From Parasponia andersonii (lineage: Eukaryota; Streptophyta; Magnoliopsida; Rosales; Cannabaceae): DNA of 64,000 bases. A program made the translations under genes and the position numbers. The notes under the pieces are model-generated. The model was not told the origin of the DNA. It was given only the letters and a program-made list of their open reading frames with translations, and searched no databases. Below are positions 1 through 12,300 of the stretch, piece after piece. The stretch is from positions 422,835 through 486,834 of the forward strand of contig JXTB01000108.1 of assembly GCA_002914805.1 (NCBI GenBank), in the 5' to 3' direction. Numbering within the stretch: the stretch's first letter is position 1; each line of letters starts with the position of its first letter.

Positions 1-1464
1 TACAAAATACAGCCAAAAATATAGCCTAGAAAATCTACTCTGTTACAACAATTAAAACTAACTTAGACTAATTCAAAGTACCAGAAATCTAGGAATAACA
101 AAGCGACTACCATAAAAATAGGATTCTGTTATGTATTGTTATCAGGATGAGCTACTAGACTTGAAAGAAATAGAAGATAGAATATAGAAAAAGTTGGGAG
201 AGCAGATTGCTCAGGTACGATCGAGTCCCAAAGCAACTGAAGGAGAACCAAGTAACGAAGATAAAGTCTAGCACGAAGCAACTCAGAGTCCCTAGCAAAT
301 AGGTATTCATCAAAGACTGGTGGAAGATGTTAAACCAAGTCAAGAAGAAAAAGTAGTCTACCGTCACGACCTCGAAGGTCAACCAGAATATGAAAGTCGA
401 ATCCCAAGTATGCTAATGCAGCTGTAATAGAAGAAATAGTCTAAAAGAGCCTGACACATACGAAGAAGCATCTCAAAGCTCTCAATGGATACAAGCTATG
501 AAAGAAGAAATTGATGCACTGGAGAAGAATCAAACTTAGGAGCTGGTACCAAAGCCAACAGATGTAAAACCCATTTCTTACAAATGGGTTTACAAGACCA
601 AAACTCGTCCTGATGAGTCGATTGAGAGATACAAGGCTCGATTAGTAGCTCATGGCTTTTCTTGATAGTATGGATTGGATTAAGATGAAATGTTCAGCCC
701 AATCTCTAAGATTACAACAATGCGAGTCTTGTTAGCACTTGCTGCAAGTAAAGATTAGAGATTATGACAGATGGATGTGAATAATGCCTTTCTACATGAA
801 GAGTTAGATCAAGAAATTTATATGATCCAATTGAAGGGTTTCGTAGATAAAATTCATCCTAAAATACGTCTGCAAGCTGAAAAAGGCACTATATGGATTG
901 AAACAAGCTCCGAGAGCATGGTATGGTAAGTTTGCCGAATTCTTGATGAAAAGTGGATATTCATGTAGATTCTAGTCTATTTGTGAAAATGAAAGGAACC
1001 AAGATAGCAATTATGCTGGTGTATGTGGACGATCTCATCATCACTGGAGACGATGAAATAGAAGTTCGTCAAACAAAGGAGAATTTGTCTGTCCATTTTC
1101 AAATGAAAGAGCTTCGAGAACTTAACACTTCCTTGGATTGGAAGTTGATCGCACAAAGGAAGGTTTATTTCTCTGTCAATAGAAATATGCAAAGGATTTG
1201 TTGCAAAGATTTGGGATGCTTGATTGCAAGCCCATCTCAACACCTATGGAAGTCAACGCCAAGCTATGTGTACATGAAGGCAAAGACTTAGGAGATGGGA
1301 CGAGTATCGGCAACTAGTGGGTAGTCTAATCGACCTTACACTGAGTTGGCCAGATATTTCTTATGCAGTTGGAATAGTAGGCCGATATATGCAATATCCC
1401 AAAAAGACTCACTTAGAAATAGTTTGATGAATACTTTGGTATGTTAAAGATACGATGGACTATG
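1..1464 (+). mobile_element. Ty1/Copia element D, left part (interrupted by Gypsy A)
   Basis: This is the 5'-ward visible part of a degenerate Copia element whose beginning lies outside the window. Bases 1-440 are poorly readable, with linker-like sequence before reverse transcriptase; 448-1464 reads as reverse transcriptase with scattered stops. The element is cut at 1464/1470 by Gypsy A and resumes at 14189. Removing the insert and one GTCTC duplicate restores the same reading frame (Asp-Tyr-Gly-Leu followed by Leu-Tyr-Lys), which proves the two halves belong together. The 5' LTR is not in the window. Confidence 0.85.
448..1464 (+). pseudogene. Copia D pol fragment: reverse transcriptase
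   Basis: Decayed reverse transcriptase of a Ty1/Copia polyprotein. Visible motifs in order are KWVYKTK, then a degraded RLVAHGF block followed by a TAG stop near 664, the MDVNNAFLH block near 770-800, the [10 protein letters not shown] block near 897-927, and the catalytic YVDD at 1022-1033 followed by LIITGDD. Stops and frame changes (for example the frame change near 950) make it non-functional. RNase H begins near 1300 and continues at 14189 after the nested Gypsy insertion. Family assignment is firm; Copia lineage is not determined. Confidence 0.85.
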
Positions 1465-1469
1465 GTCTC

Positions 1470-2322
1470 TCTGGGACCCATTCCCAAGCCATACGCCACA
1501 TGGATAGCCGAGCAATTGAACAGGTCACAAAAGGAGTCTACCATACGACAGATGTCGAGAGTGATTAGTTAAAGGCCACACGGGTCGCACGTGATCTCAC
1601 AATCGACCATTGGGCCGTCCGAAGTTAGGGCCGAGCCCATCACAGACCCTGGACAGCCTTGGCCTAGTCCGACCCTTACCTCGACAGCTGGGGGGTCGGA
1701 TGCCCCAAGGGTCTTCCACCTGAATACAATGGCCCTTACCTCGACAGTTGGGGGGGGGNNAAGCAACTCACGACTCCAGACCCAGACAGAGCATTTAATG
1801 CGATCCTGAGTAGGCATGCGTAAGGGGCAAGCCGTCCTGACAGAACAGTGATTCATCTAAATCTCACCCCTGACAGATTCAAGCCGTAGGAGGCGGCGGA
1901 AATCAGGCTACGGCGATACAGAGGAGATCACGGAAATCTCAGCCCGTGACTTCTGAAAAAGACTTTGAGCGAGAAGGTACTCAGTCCGGAGATTGAGACC
2001 CGTATGGTTCACGATCTCAGGACTATACATATATGAGCCGTACATTCCCAAAAGGGGCATGTACGCCTACAAAGAGAAATATATAAAAAAGCTTAAGAGC
2101 AAAAAACATACACTTATACTGAACTAATTCCTTGCTACCCTGTATCAAAGATAAAACCACTGACTTAAGCATCGGAGAGTCTTTGCAGGTAGCCACCCCC
2201 GCCTCTCCGACCCTGCTTAGAGTTCAGAGTACTTTGGGATAGTGAGGATACGTGGACAGTTGGAGAACACATCATCGGCGGTTCAGAGACACGTGGACGG
2301 CTGGTGAGAAACCACTCCAACA
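1470..2322 (+). repeat. 5' LTR of Gypsy A
   Basis: 853-bp LTR. The first bases read TCTGGGACCC where the 3' LTR reads TGTGGGACCC, so the terminal TG is mutated. It ends CTCCAACA. A TATA box (TATAAAAA, 2082-2089) lies in the right place for the element's own promoter. It is shorter than the 3' LTR (982 bp) because an internal 60-bp minisatellite is reduced to about 1.5 units here and ends at two N bases (1759-1760), which may hide collapsed repeats. Confidence 0.93.
1673..1758 (+). repeat. 60-bp LTR minisatellite, reduced and cut by N (5' LTR A)
   Basis: One full unit (1673-1732) starting CCCTTACCTCGACAG and part of a second, cut off by NN at 1759-1760. The same array has four units (one partial) in the 3' LTR of A, and three exact 60-bp units in each LTR of B. 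Confidence 0.85.
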
Positions 2323-2325
2323 GTT

Positions 2326-2343
2326 TGGTGCCGTCTGTGGGAA
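2326..2343 (+). other. Primer binding site, Gypsy A
   Basis: TGGTGCCGTCTGTGGGAA begins 3 bp after the 5' LTR; element B has TGGCGCCGTCTGTGGGAA at the same place, so A has one C-to-T change. Position and the leading TGG fit a tRNA primer binding site. The tRNA species was not assigned. Confidence 0.75.
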
Positions 2344-2419
2344 AAAACGGTTGAGCATGAGAAAACGAGTAGGAGACTCGCGATCGCGCTCTCCACGAAC
2401 AAAAAGCTATACAACATCT

Positions 2420-4619
2420 GATGGAACCCTAAAGGATGACAACCAGGAGCGCACGTCCCGATGCCGAAGGGAGCTCCCGAGAAGCATGACCGGATCTGGA
2501 GCAGAAGCTGGATCAGATGCTTGCCGCCCTTGCGGAAGCAAACCGGAAGGCAGACATGGCCCACGAAGCCGTCCTGGGTTTAAGGGACGAAGTCGCAGAG
2601 GTACGCAGAGATAACGCCCGCCTCGAAGGGCTACTAGCGAGCGAAGACAGGACCCAGTGGAGAGAAGATTTTGACGAAGAGGTCCAGCAAGAATTCAGAA
2701 ATCAACCGCGAGGGGAAGTTCCCACACCCTCCGGATCGCATATGCAGGGGGCACGTCAAAGCCAGTCGAAATCCTTCCAAACCAGGGGTGCAATGGGCGG
2801 AAGACGCCATGGAAGCCCAGGAGGTACGCCTCCCGACTGGAAGCAAGAGATGATGGCGGAGTTGGATAAGAGACTCGGGGCCCATCACAGCCAGACCCCC
2901 GACGATCTGGCAGAGCAAACTGTGCGAGGGATCAACCGGACGGCCTTCACCGACTGGATCCAGATGGAGCCCAGGCCGAGGGACTTCACGACCCCGACCT
3001 TCAGGCCGTTCGAAGGAAAAACCGACCCCCTCGACCATATATACCAGAGAAGATGGCTTTGGAGACCAGGGACGAGGCCGTGATCTGTAAAGTCTTCTCT
3101 ACGACCCTGGCAGGACCAGCCCTGCTTAGTTCAGGAAGCTCCCAGAAAAATCCATAAACGGGTTTGAAGATTTCTGCAAACTCTTCTTGAAGTAGTACAC
3201 GGGTGTGCGGAGACAGCAAAAAACCATACGAGACCTGGACCGATTAGAGTAGGCCGCAGATGAGTCTCCACGATAGTACCTCTCGTGCATCCTCGAGGTA
3301 ATGTCCCTGATCCATAATGCCGACTCGATCCAAACCACAGGTTCATTCGTCAGGAGCCTGCAGCCAGGATCAATGTTATCGGACCACCTCTTCTTGAATC
3401 TTCCGTACGATATGGTGGACGTCCAAACGAAGTCGGAGGGGGTATTCAGGGTGATGGAAAGCCAGCAGAAGGCGCCCAAAACCTCCGCCGTGATAACAAC
3501 GACGCCGGTACAAATCCCGGCTCCGTAAGGGGTGAAGAGGCCCTCGCCGGGCCAAGGGCCGGTCCCAAAGCAGGAAGTCCCTAACCGTAACAGTCAGGAA
3601 GATGGCAAGAGGAGGAAGATGTCTCGCGACCCCCTGCCGAGGTATGAGCTCAACACGCCGATCGACGTGATCTATCTCCAAAACAAGACAGGGGCATTTT
3701 CAAAGACCCGCCCAAATCTGGCGTCCCTGAGCATATAAAGAACAGGAGCAGGTATTGCAAGTTTCACAAAGACTTCGGACACGACACCGTCCACTGCCGG
3801 AGCCTTTACGCACAGGTCATGATGGTGATCCATGCTGGCAGGCTGAAACAGTACATGAAAACCGGCAGAGCTCAGCCATTGGAAGACGTCGCCAGGTCTG
3901 AGAAAGGGAAGCAGACCCAAGCCTCTGGGTCAGGAGAGCAGACCCTGAGGATAGTACCGACCATAGTGGGCAGGTCAGAGCCAACCCAGGATCAAGAGGA
4001 GAAGGAGAAATGCCTCAAAAGAACTGAGGGAAGGGTGAAGCGCCTGAGGGGGATGGGACATTCCGTTAACCATTTGACGTCGGGAGAGAGCCGCACCTCT
4101 GCCACCCCCATCGGTTTCACCCAGCAAAATCTAACTACGGTACGCCAGCCTCACGACGACCCCCTGGTGATTAAGTTGTAGATCGGCTCCGCATTAGTCA
4201 GGAGGGTCCTGGTCGACGGTGGCAGCAGCGTCGATATCCTGTTCCTCAATACATTCGAGAATATGGGTCTGGATCGAAGCACACTCAGGCCGACCTGTCA
4301 GCCGCTGTTCGCTTTCGACAGCACAAGGGTCTGCCCTTTGGGCATCGTGACCCTGAATGTCTGCGCTGCCGAGAGATGCTTGGACGTGGATTTCGTCGTC
4401 ATTGACTGCCAGTCCTCCTTCAACGTCATCATGGGAAAGGGATGGATCCACGCCATGCATGGGGTCGCTTACACCCTCCACCAGGTCTTAAGATATCTAT
4501 CAAAGGACGATACCTACATGATAGACATCAGGGGAGACCAGGCCTCTGCAAAGAAATGCTTTTCAGCCGCACTGAGGGGAGCCAACGCGGGTGCAAGCAC
4601 CGCAACTGGGAAAGGATAG
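2420..4619 (+). pseudogene. Gag and protease region of Gypsy A (broken)
   Basis: Encodes the capsid precursor and aspartic protease of a Tat-type Gypsy element. The N-terminal part is coiled-coil-like (LGLRDEVAEVRRDNARLEGL near 2575-2635), followed by a gag capsid domain near 3000-3480. A zinc-knuckle-like motif (C-x-F-H ... G-H-D-T ... C) lies near 3756-3800 and keeps its first cysteine, which B has changed to Trp. The protease motif is VDGGSS near 4212-4229. Relative to B there is an early stop four codons after the first Met, an 8-bp deletion near 3045 and further stops including one at about 4179, so no full protein can be made. Confidence 0.88.
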
Positions 4620-4646
4620 CAATCAGAGGACCGCCTGCCAGCGTAT

Positions 4647-7600
4647 ATGAAGCGAATCAAAGAGGAATCTGACGGTCCCAAATCCACGATCGAGGAGCTG
4701 GTAGCGGTCCCTTTGAAAGAGGCAGAGCCGGCGAAGGTGGTTCTACTCGGGGCCTTACTACCCGAGGAGCAAAAGAACGAAATGTTGGAATTCCTGAAGC
4801 GGAACGAGGATATCTTTGCGTGGTCCCATGACGACATGCCCGGGATAGACCCTACACACACCTGCCACCGGCTGAACATAGATGACAATTTCACGTCAGT
4901 CAAGCAGAAGCCCCGAAGGTTCGCACCAGAGAAAAACAGGGCGATCAACAAGGAGGTAGAGAAGCTACTGGAGAACGGTCTGATCAGGGAATGCGTGTAC
5001 CCACGTTGGGTCTCCAACCCGGTAGTGGTGAAGAAGAAAAATGGTGACGACCGTATTTGCATAGACTTCACCAATCTGAACAAGGCCTGTCTGAAGGATA
5101 GTTCCCCCTATCGAGAATCGACCAAATGTTAGATACGACGGTGGGATTCAACAGAATGAGCTTTTTGGATGCCTATTCTGGGTACAACCAGATTCCCCTG
5201 TACGCGGAAGACCAGATCCATACGGCTTTTATCACAGAGCGGGGTCTGTACTGCTACAAGCATATGCCGTTTGGCTTGAAGAACGCGGGGGCAACCTACC
5301 AAAGGTTCATGAATAAAATGTTCGCCGGGCTGTTAGGGGAGACGATGGAGGTCTATATTGACGATATGGTCATGAAGAGCAGAGAAGATTCAGACCATCT
5401 GAGACACCTAGACGAATGTTTTTAGATTTTGAGGCAATATCGAATGCGTCTGAATCCCAAGAAATGTGCGTTTGGGGTGTCCTCCGGTCAATTCCTGGGA
5501 TATATCGTCAGTAGGAGGGGTATTGAGGCAAACCCGACCCAGCTGACCTCGATCGCAAATGTGCAGAGACCCTCGACCGTTCGGGAGGTCCAACACCTGG
5601 CCAGAAAGATAGCCGCCCTCAGCCGATTCGTCTCCAAGATGTCCGACCGGTGCAAGCCTTTCTTCCAATGCTTGAAGAAAAGCTCCACTGTCGTCTGTGG
5701 GGAGGAACAGGACAGGGCACTGAGAGATCTCAAGATGTATTTGAGTCACCCACCTATCCTGGCTTCCCCAGCAGAAGGGGAGCACCTGTATGCCTATTTA
5801 GCGGTATCCGAAGTAGCGATCAGCGCCGTATTGTTCATCGAGGAAGACGGCAAGCAGAAACCAATGTTTTACATAAGCCGCATGCTCTTGGATGCCGAGA
5901 TAGGATACAGTGTGGCAGAAAAGCTGGTCCTTGCTCTGGTCAATGCTAAAAGGAAACTCCGGCAGTACTTTGAGGCACACTCGGTCATCGTGTATACTGA
6001 TTTCCCTATCCGTCAAATTTTGGCCAAGCCAGACTTGTCGGGACGACTGACAAAATGGGCCATCGAGCCTAGAGCGGCGAAGAAAGGACAGGTCATGGCG
6101 GATTTTCTGGTGGAAATCAAGTCCTTCGGTGAGCAGCATGACCCGTGTCAGATGTCCCAGCTCTGCCCCCCTTCAGTAGCCTGGACGCTTCACACCGACG
6201 GATCCACGAATGCTTCGGGGTCAGGTATCGGGATAGTCTTGCAGACCCCAACGGGTCTTAGGATTAAGAGGGTGTTAAGGCTCCGCTTCCAGGCGACTAA
6301 CAATGAGGCGAAGTACAAAGCACTGTTGCAAGGCCTTGAGCTGGCACTGCACTTTGGTGTGGAGGACATTGCAGTAAAGACCGACTTGCAGTTGATCACG
6401 GGTCAGGTCAGGGGAGACTTCGAAGCAAAAGAACCGAGGTTGCACAGGTACTTCTCCAAGGTAATGGGGGCAAAATCTTATTTTGGCAATTTCAATATCG
6501 AACCAATTCCTAGGGAGATGAACCAGAGGGCCGACGAGCTAGCTAAAAGTGCGTCAATCGGGGGTACGGCTGGAAGTATAGAAGTTCTCCTAGAAGGCAA
6601 GAGCATGGAAGACCCCCCGCAGACCCCTGCGCACCATGTGTTCGCAACCAGAACTGCCGACGAAGGGTGGATGAAGCCCATCACCCAGTATTTGACATTG
6701 GGGAACCTACCTGTGGACCCTTAAGAAGCAAGGTCTGTCAGGTTGAAGGCAGCCAGGTACTCGATAGTGGGGGAACGATTATACAGGAGATCGACGATGG
6801 GACCAATTCTGCTGTGCATAGGTCCCGATGAAGCGCAAAAGCTAATGGAGCAAATCCACGAGGGAGTATGTGCCAACCACTCCGGCAGACGCAGCCTCGC
6901 CCAGAAGGCTCTAGCGGCTGGATACTTCTGGCCATACATAATGACAGAGGCGGCCCGATTCGTCAAGAAATGTGATAAGTGCCAGAGGTTCGCCCCAATG
7001 AAACGCCAGCCCACGGAGGTACTTCATTCGAACATATTCTCCTGGTCGTTTGCCAAATGGGGTCTGGACATCGTTGGAGAGCTCCCCAGAAGTCCAGGGG
7101 GAAGGAGGTATGTCCTGTTGGCCACGGATTACTTCACCAAATGGGTAGAAGATGAAGCCTATGCGACTGTTAGCAAGACAGACACGATTAACTTTATCTG
7201 GAAGAACATAATCTGTCGGTTTGGGATTCCGAAAGAGATACACACCGAGCATGGCACGCAGTTCTAAAATGCTAAGGTCAAGGAACTGTGCGAGCTGTAT
7301 GATATAAGGCTCAGTTTCTCTTCCGTGAACTACCCTCAGGGGAACGGTCAAGCGGAGGCAACAAACAAAGCCATATTCAGCAACATCAAAAAGAACCTGT
7401 AGGAGGCTAAAGGCAAGTGGTTAGAAGAGCTGTCGGCCGCTGTATAGGCTCATCGAACCACGGAGCGGAGGTCGACCGGAAGAACGCCATTCGCCATGGT
7501 CTACGGATCAGAGGCTGTGATCCCGACAGAGGTGGGCCTCCCGACCCTCCGCTCCGAAATGGTAAAAGATGCCCCCTTAAACGAACTCCAGCTAAGCGCA

Positions 7601-7893
7601 ACACAGACCTCCTGGAGGAAATGAGAGATATGGCCCTGGTCCACCTGGCTTCATACCACCATCAGGCTAGGACCTACTACGCAAAAAAAGTTAGTACTCG
7701 GCGGTTCAATGCCGGGGATTGGGTTTTGAAAGTTAGAATAGGCAATTCCTCGAAACTGGATTCCAATTGGATCGGACCCTATGAAGTGATCAAAGCACTC
7801 GACAATGGTGCGTATATCCTAAAACAGCTCAAGACGGAAAAAAACCTGCCGAACACGTGGAATGCTCAGCACTTGAAAAAATATTACGTGTAA
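4647..7893 (+). pseudogene. Pol region of Gypsy A: RT, RNase H, integrase (broken)
   Basis: Reverse transcriptase (FTNLNKAC block, catalytic YIDD at 5354-5365), first RNase H, a second RNase H-like domain beginning near 6190 with TDGSTNASGSG, and integrase with the H-x3-H ... C-D-K-C zinc finger (6860-6990) and a DDE core that reads HTEHG where B has HADHG. The C-terminal integrase part ends at 7893. Frame is lost near 5105, and there are stops at about 5423, 6721, 7264, 7399 and 7446. About nine codons present in B are deleted near 6063. Duplicated RNase H domains of this kind are characteristic of Tat elements. Confidence 0.9.
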
Positions 7894-8161
7894 GACACAT
7901 GCATATGATGTAAGACAATGAGAATGCTTATATTATTGAAAAGCTTAAATCCAAAATAGGTCAAGTTCCCTTTTTTGCCGCTTGGATTCATCATACGGAT
8001 TGCTATGCAAAAAGGGTCTGCCCACAGTGGCATACCCTACGCACTATTCATGTGTGAGACCCACGGGAATGGATCTGCCCACGGAAGCAGATCCAACGTT
8101 TTGTTTTTCCACGAAAAAGGGTCTGCCGCAGTTGCAGACCATACGCACTACTCACGCAAAA
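7894..8161 (+). repeat. Hairpin-bearing subrepeats of Gypsy A (degenerate)
   Basis: Spacer after pol containing several copies of a motif GGGTCTGCC ... GGCAGACCC that can fold on itself. The best here is GGTCTGC (8120-8126) with GCAGACC (8134-8140); others near 8014 and 8070 are mismatched. Element B has near-perfect versions in a 73-bp tandem arrangement (33605-33900). Confidence 0.75.
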
Positions 8162-9066
8162 AACGCTCATACTATGGGAATCATGTCGCTCGTCGACGAC
8201 CCGAGAAAACGTACGAAGAGGAAATAGCTGTACAATAAAATCTTGTCAGCATACCTCAAAAATGCTCGTACTATGGGAATCACGTCGCTCATCGACGACC
8301 CGAGAAAACGTACGAAGAGGAAATAGCTGTGCAACAAAATCTTGCCAGCAGACCTCAAAAACGCTCGTACTATGGGAATCACGTTGCTCGTCGATGACCC
8401 GAGAAAATGTACGAAGAGGAAATAGCTATGCAACAAAATCTCGCCAGCAGACCTCAAAAACACTCGTACTATGGGAGTCACGTCACTCGTCGATGACCCG
8501 AGAAAACGTACGAAGAGGAAATAGCTGTGCAACAAAACTTGCCAGCATACCTCAAAAACACTCGCACTATGGGACTCACGTCACTCGTCGACGACCCGAG
8601 AAAACGTGCGAAGAGGAAACTGCTATGCAACCGAAAACTTGCCAGCAGGCCTCAAAAACACTAGCACTATGGGACTCACGTCGCTCGTCGACGGCCCGAG
8701 AAAACGTGCGAAGAGGAAACTATTGTGCAACCGAAAACTTGCCAGCAGACCTCAAAAAAACTCGCACTATGGGACTCACGTCGCTCGTCGACGACCTGAG
8801 AAAATGTGCGAAGAGGAAACTGCTGTGCAACCAAAAACTTGCCAGCAGGTCTCAAAAATGCTCGCACTATGGGACTCACGTCGCTCGTCGACGACCCGAG
8901 AAAATGTACGAAGAAGAAACTGCTCTGCAACCAAAAACTTGCCAGCAGACCTCGAAAACGATCATACTCTAGGAATCGAATCGTGCAATAAAACACTTGT
9001 CGATGACCCAAGAAAACGTACAAAGAGAAAGGGGTTGTGCAACCCAAAAGCTTGCCAGCGGACCTC
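8162..9066 (+). repeat. 99-bp tandem array of Gypsy A, 8 units plus one divergent
   Basis: The anchor ACTATGGGA occurs at 8171, 8270, 8369, 8468, 8566, 8666, 8766 and 8866, then a divergent unit (ACTCTAGGA) at 8965, giving periods of 98-100 bp. Each unit carries GTCGACGACCCGAGAAAA or a variant. Because 99 is a multiple of three, long open frames run through it; these are judged a by-product of the repeat. Element B has only two units plus the divergent one. Confidence 0.95.
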
Positions 9067-9363
9067 CCAAGGAGCACTTTTAGCTACATGAAGAGCTAAA
9101 GGAAAGCAGGGTCGGGATCCACCCATTGGAAGTGGACCCTCCCTAAGGAATGTTTTGGCTACACGAAGAGCTAAAGGGAAACAGACTCTAGCCAGGGGAT
9201 GATTTACTTTTGCATGATCAGGGCATGAACGGATTTGGAATCTACCCGTTGGAAGTAGTCCAAAACCAAACCAAATGTGAAGACAGAGATCAAGATTAAA
9301 ACCTATTTATTATGTCCTAAAAATACAAAGGGCGCGGATAATAGTGGTGAGCACTCATGAACC
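9067..9363. other. Conserved non-coding spacer of Gypsy A
   Basis: No gene seen. It contains two short direct repeats of the type TGGCTACACGAAGAGCTAAAGG (about 9085 and 9155) next to GGATCCACCCATTGGAAGTG-like text. The stretch is clearly conserved in element B (34221-34521), and lies just beyond the 3' end of the antisense gene, so it could be its 3' UTR. Confidence 0.6.
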
Positions 9364-12300
9364 CTACTTGCGGGATACAGGTCTAGAGCGGACTCTTAAG
9401 GAGACGTCGGAGTGATAATGTCCTGTTTGTTCCCGGTAAGAGCCAAGCCCAGGCCTTCTCCTTTGCAACGACAGGTCTAAACAATAGTCGACCAATCCCT
9501 GGAGCTGGTTCTGAGCACGGTCCCATTTGGGGTCAGAGAAATCCAGCCACATGCGTGGGTCGAACTCTGCCAAAACAAGTTATAACAAGAGTTATACTTC
9601 CGTGAAACCGGATGAGCCAAAACTTGCGCCCCTATCTCCGGAGCTAATCTTGGTAGTCATGACCCGAGAAAGACTCACTAGTAGTCCGAAATCGAGAACT
9701 TACAATTATTTATACAGACGGTCGGATACAAAAGAAAATAGACTAAAAATAGTGGCATGTTTCTTATTATTTATTCAAAGGATTACAATGAATGTCAGCT
9801 TTACAAATATACAAAGTTTGGGGTCCTAGTTACCTCCGTCCGAGGGGGCGCGGCCAACCCTGGCACTTGGACCAGCCTCGGAGAAGGGTGGCGTGGCCGG
9901 GTCGGATTCGTCACTAGAAACAATGACCGCGCCTGACCCCTCGCCAATTGAGACCCCAAGACTAGGCTGAGCATCTAGAACCTCTGAAGTTCGATCTGGC
10001 AGACCGGAAGCGGGGACAAGCTCTATGGCACCAGGAGCAGATGTAGAGGGCCCCTTCTTTTCCGCGGCAAGCATCTTCAGCACGTCAGCCGGATACGTGA
10101 TATTGATCTCGTCCCCGAGCTGCTGCATATAGTGCTTGACGGAGCAGTGGTCCCTCTCGACGCCTTTCTGATCGTCAAATTGGTCTGGCGTTACCACCTC
10201 GGCGTGGCCTTCGAACTCTCTATTCTCCTAGCCAGACCTGTAACTTTCCGCAGAAAGGACGTCCACCTGCCTCTGGTACCTCGTTTTTAATTTCTCCGCG
10301 TCCGCCAGCCTATACTTCAGCGCCACCAACCTGAGCTCCGCCTGCTGTTGCGATAAGTCGACCAATAAAGTGTTAATACCGGCGAGGTCCTCGCTGTGTT
10401 TACAAGACATCTCCACCTGAGCACCCATCAGATTTTTGTGAACCAAGAAGAGATATCGGTTTACCTCGTGGGACCGGTCAAGTCTGCGTTGCAGAGAGTG
10501 GGCCTCTAGCTTGGCTGTCACCTCAGCTTTTCTCGCTTCCTTGGCGTCTTCAACAGCCCTGTCACGAGCGATGAAGGCCAGCCCCATCTCAGCGCTAGCG
10601 CTCTGCAACTCTTGCTCCTTGACCTTTAGCTCATTCTGGGCCAGTCTGGCGGCCTCGGAGTGGGCAAGTTTGTCAGCCTCTGCCACAGCTAGTATCGCGG
10701 CCAGCTCCTTGCATCTAGGCCCCTCGGCGCTCAGAGCTTGATCCACCGCACTGATAACCCTCGTCTCCTCGAGGCTTCGATATAAGTCAAAGTCGGACCT
10801 CAATTCGGCGAGGGCAGCCTCGCTGCGCTCGGCTAATGCAAAGCGGAAACTCAGCTCCTCGATCAGATCCCTGACACGAGAAGAGTAGAAGGACTGGATG
10901 GCAGTCAGCTGCAAGTTAAACAACAAAGGGGGAGTCAGTGTTTAGCAAAGATTTTGAAAAACATAGAAGTGACCGAATGGAACAAACCTGCGCGAAGGTG
11001 CGGTTACTGACAAGCTCGACATTCTCCAAAGAGAGCGCCTCCAACCCCGGCTCTACGGCTGGACCCTCCCTTTGGACATCGCCTGCACTTGGGGAACACG
11101 GCCCCGCCCCGCTGGCCACAAGGGCACCCTCTCCGCCCGCCGGGCACGCCTCCGAGGCAATGACGATAGGGACTGAGGGAAGTCTAGAGCCATCAGGAAC
11201 ACCATCGGTCACGGTGGGAGGCAGTGCATCTCCTCTGGGTAGGCCACTGCATGCCGACCATTTTCTCCTTAGAAGGGTCAGCGTCGCCCCATCGTCGTCA
11301 CTGTCAGACGAGGGGGCGACCCTGCCCCTCTTCTCCACCCGACCCTTTTCTTCGTTGGACTAGCCGACCTCGCGTTGCCGCTTTGTAGGGACCGAGGGAG
11401 GGGAGGATAGTCTAGATTTCAATCTCGGAGCTCCCCTACTGAGCTCGGCGATCTCTCCACCGAGGCTAACAACACTCGATTTAGAACCAGAGTCAGGGGT
11501 GGAGGAGATTGCTGCAGCAGACCCCCAAGCCGGGCTCGGCATCGTCTCTCCATCCTGCGCGATCCGTGTGGCAGACAGTCCCCCGGATGGAGTTTCGCCT
11601 GCATCAGAGCGAGGGACCGCAGGCATTTCACCTCCCGAAAGCACCACGAGGCACCGGCCAGTGGGTGCCTCGGTACGAGCCTTGTGTGCCGCAGCTCCCC
11701 CCTTGACGGGTGAGGGGTCAGCCGATGGGCCCTTCTCAGAACCTGCAGAGAACAAATAACATGTTTAGCTCACGGCCACAATCCGACCCATGAAACTCGA
11801 GGATGCGAAAATGAACTCACCCTTAGCCTTCTTGGGGGCGGCGGACTCCTCGCTGCGGAGCCTGACGCACTCCGCGGCCACAAGCCTCACGGCCTCCTCG
11901 AGCTCGTGGCTGGTCGGTGCCACCAGGTCGTTAGGGCCCGCTAATTGGTTTGAAGCCGTGACCTGCCGACCCACCATGGTAATTCTGTCATGCTCATCCT
12001 GGCGGAATCGGTTCAGGGCAGAGGCGTCAAGTCGACTCCGCAAATGCTTGGTGATGACCTAGGTGTCCAGAGGGAATGGGAGGTATGACACCATCCTGGG
12101 CATCATGTTCATCACCAAGGGGTTGAGGACGGCCTGGATGTGCCGGCAATCCCCGGGAGATCCAAAGATGACTATCCCCTCCAGGCTTTTGAGCCGCCCC
12201 GCTGACAAGTACGGCTCGAACCTACTCTCTTCCGCCGAGGCTGCACAAGACAAAATAACGTGAGCAATAATAGATAGAGAGAACATAGACTCGACAATCA

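Noticed and set aside
8262..8972. A 236-codon open frame with 33-residue repeats
   Set aside because: It runs through the 99-bp tandem array; a repeat length divisible by three keeps any frame open. Several frames are open at once, and B lacks an equivalent.
8162..9066. CRISPR-like direct repeats
   Set aside because: Units are contiguous 99-bp tandem repeats without unique spacers, inside a plant retrotransposon.
10511..10741. Ser/Ala-rich plus-strand frames opposite the coiled-coil exon (also 35623-35898, 10938-11363)
   Set aside because: Shadows of the antisense gene's codons; the spliced minus-strand model explains them.
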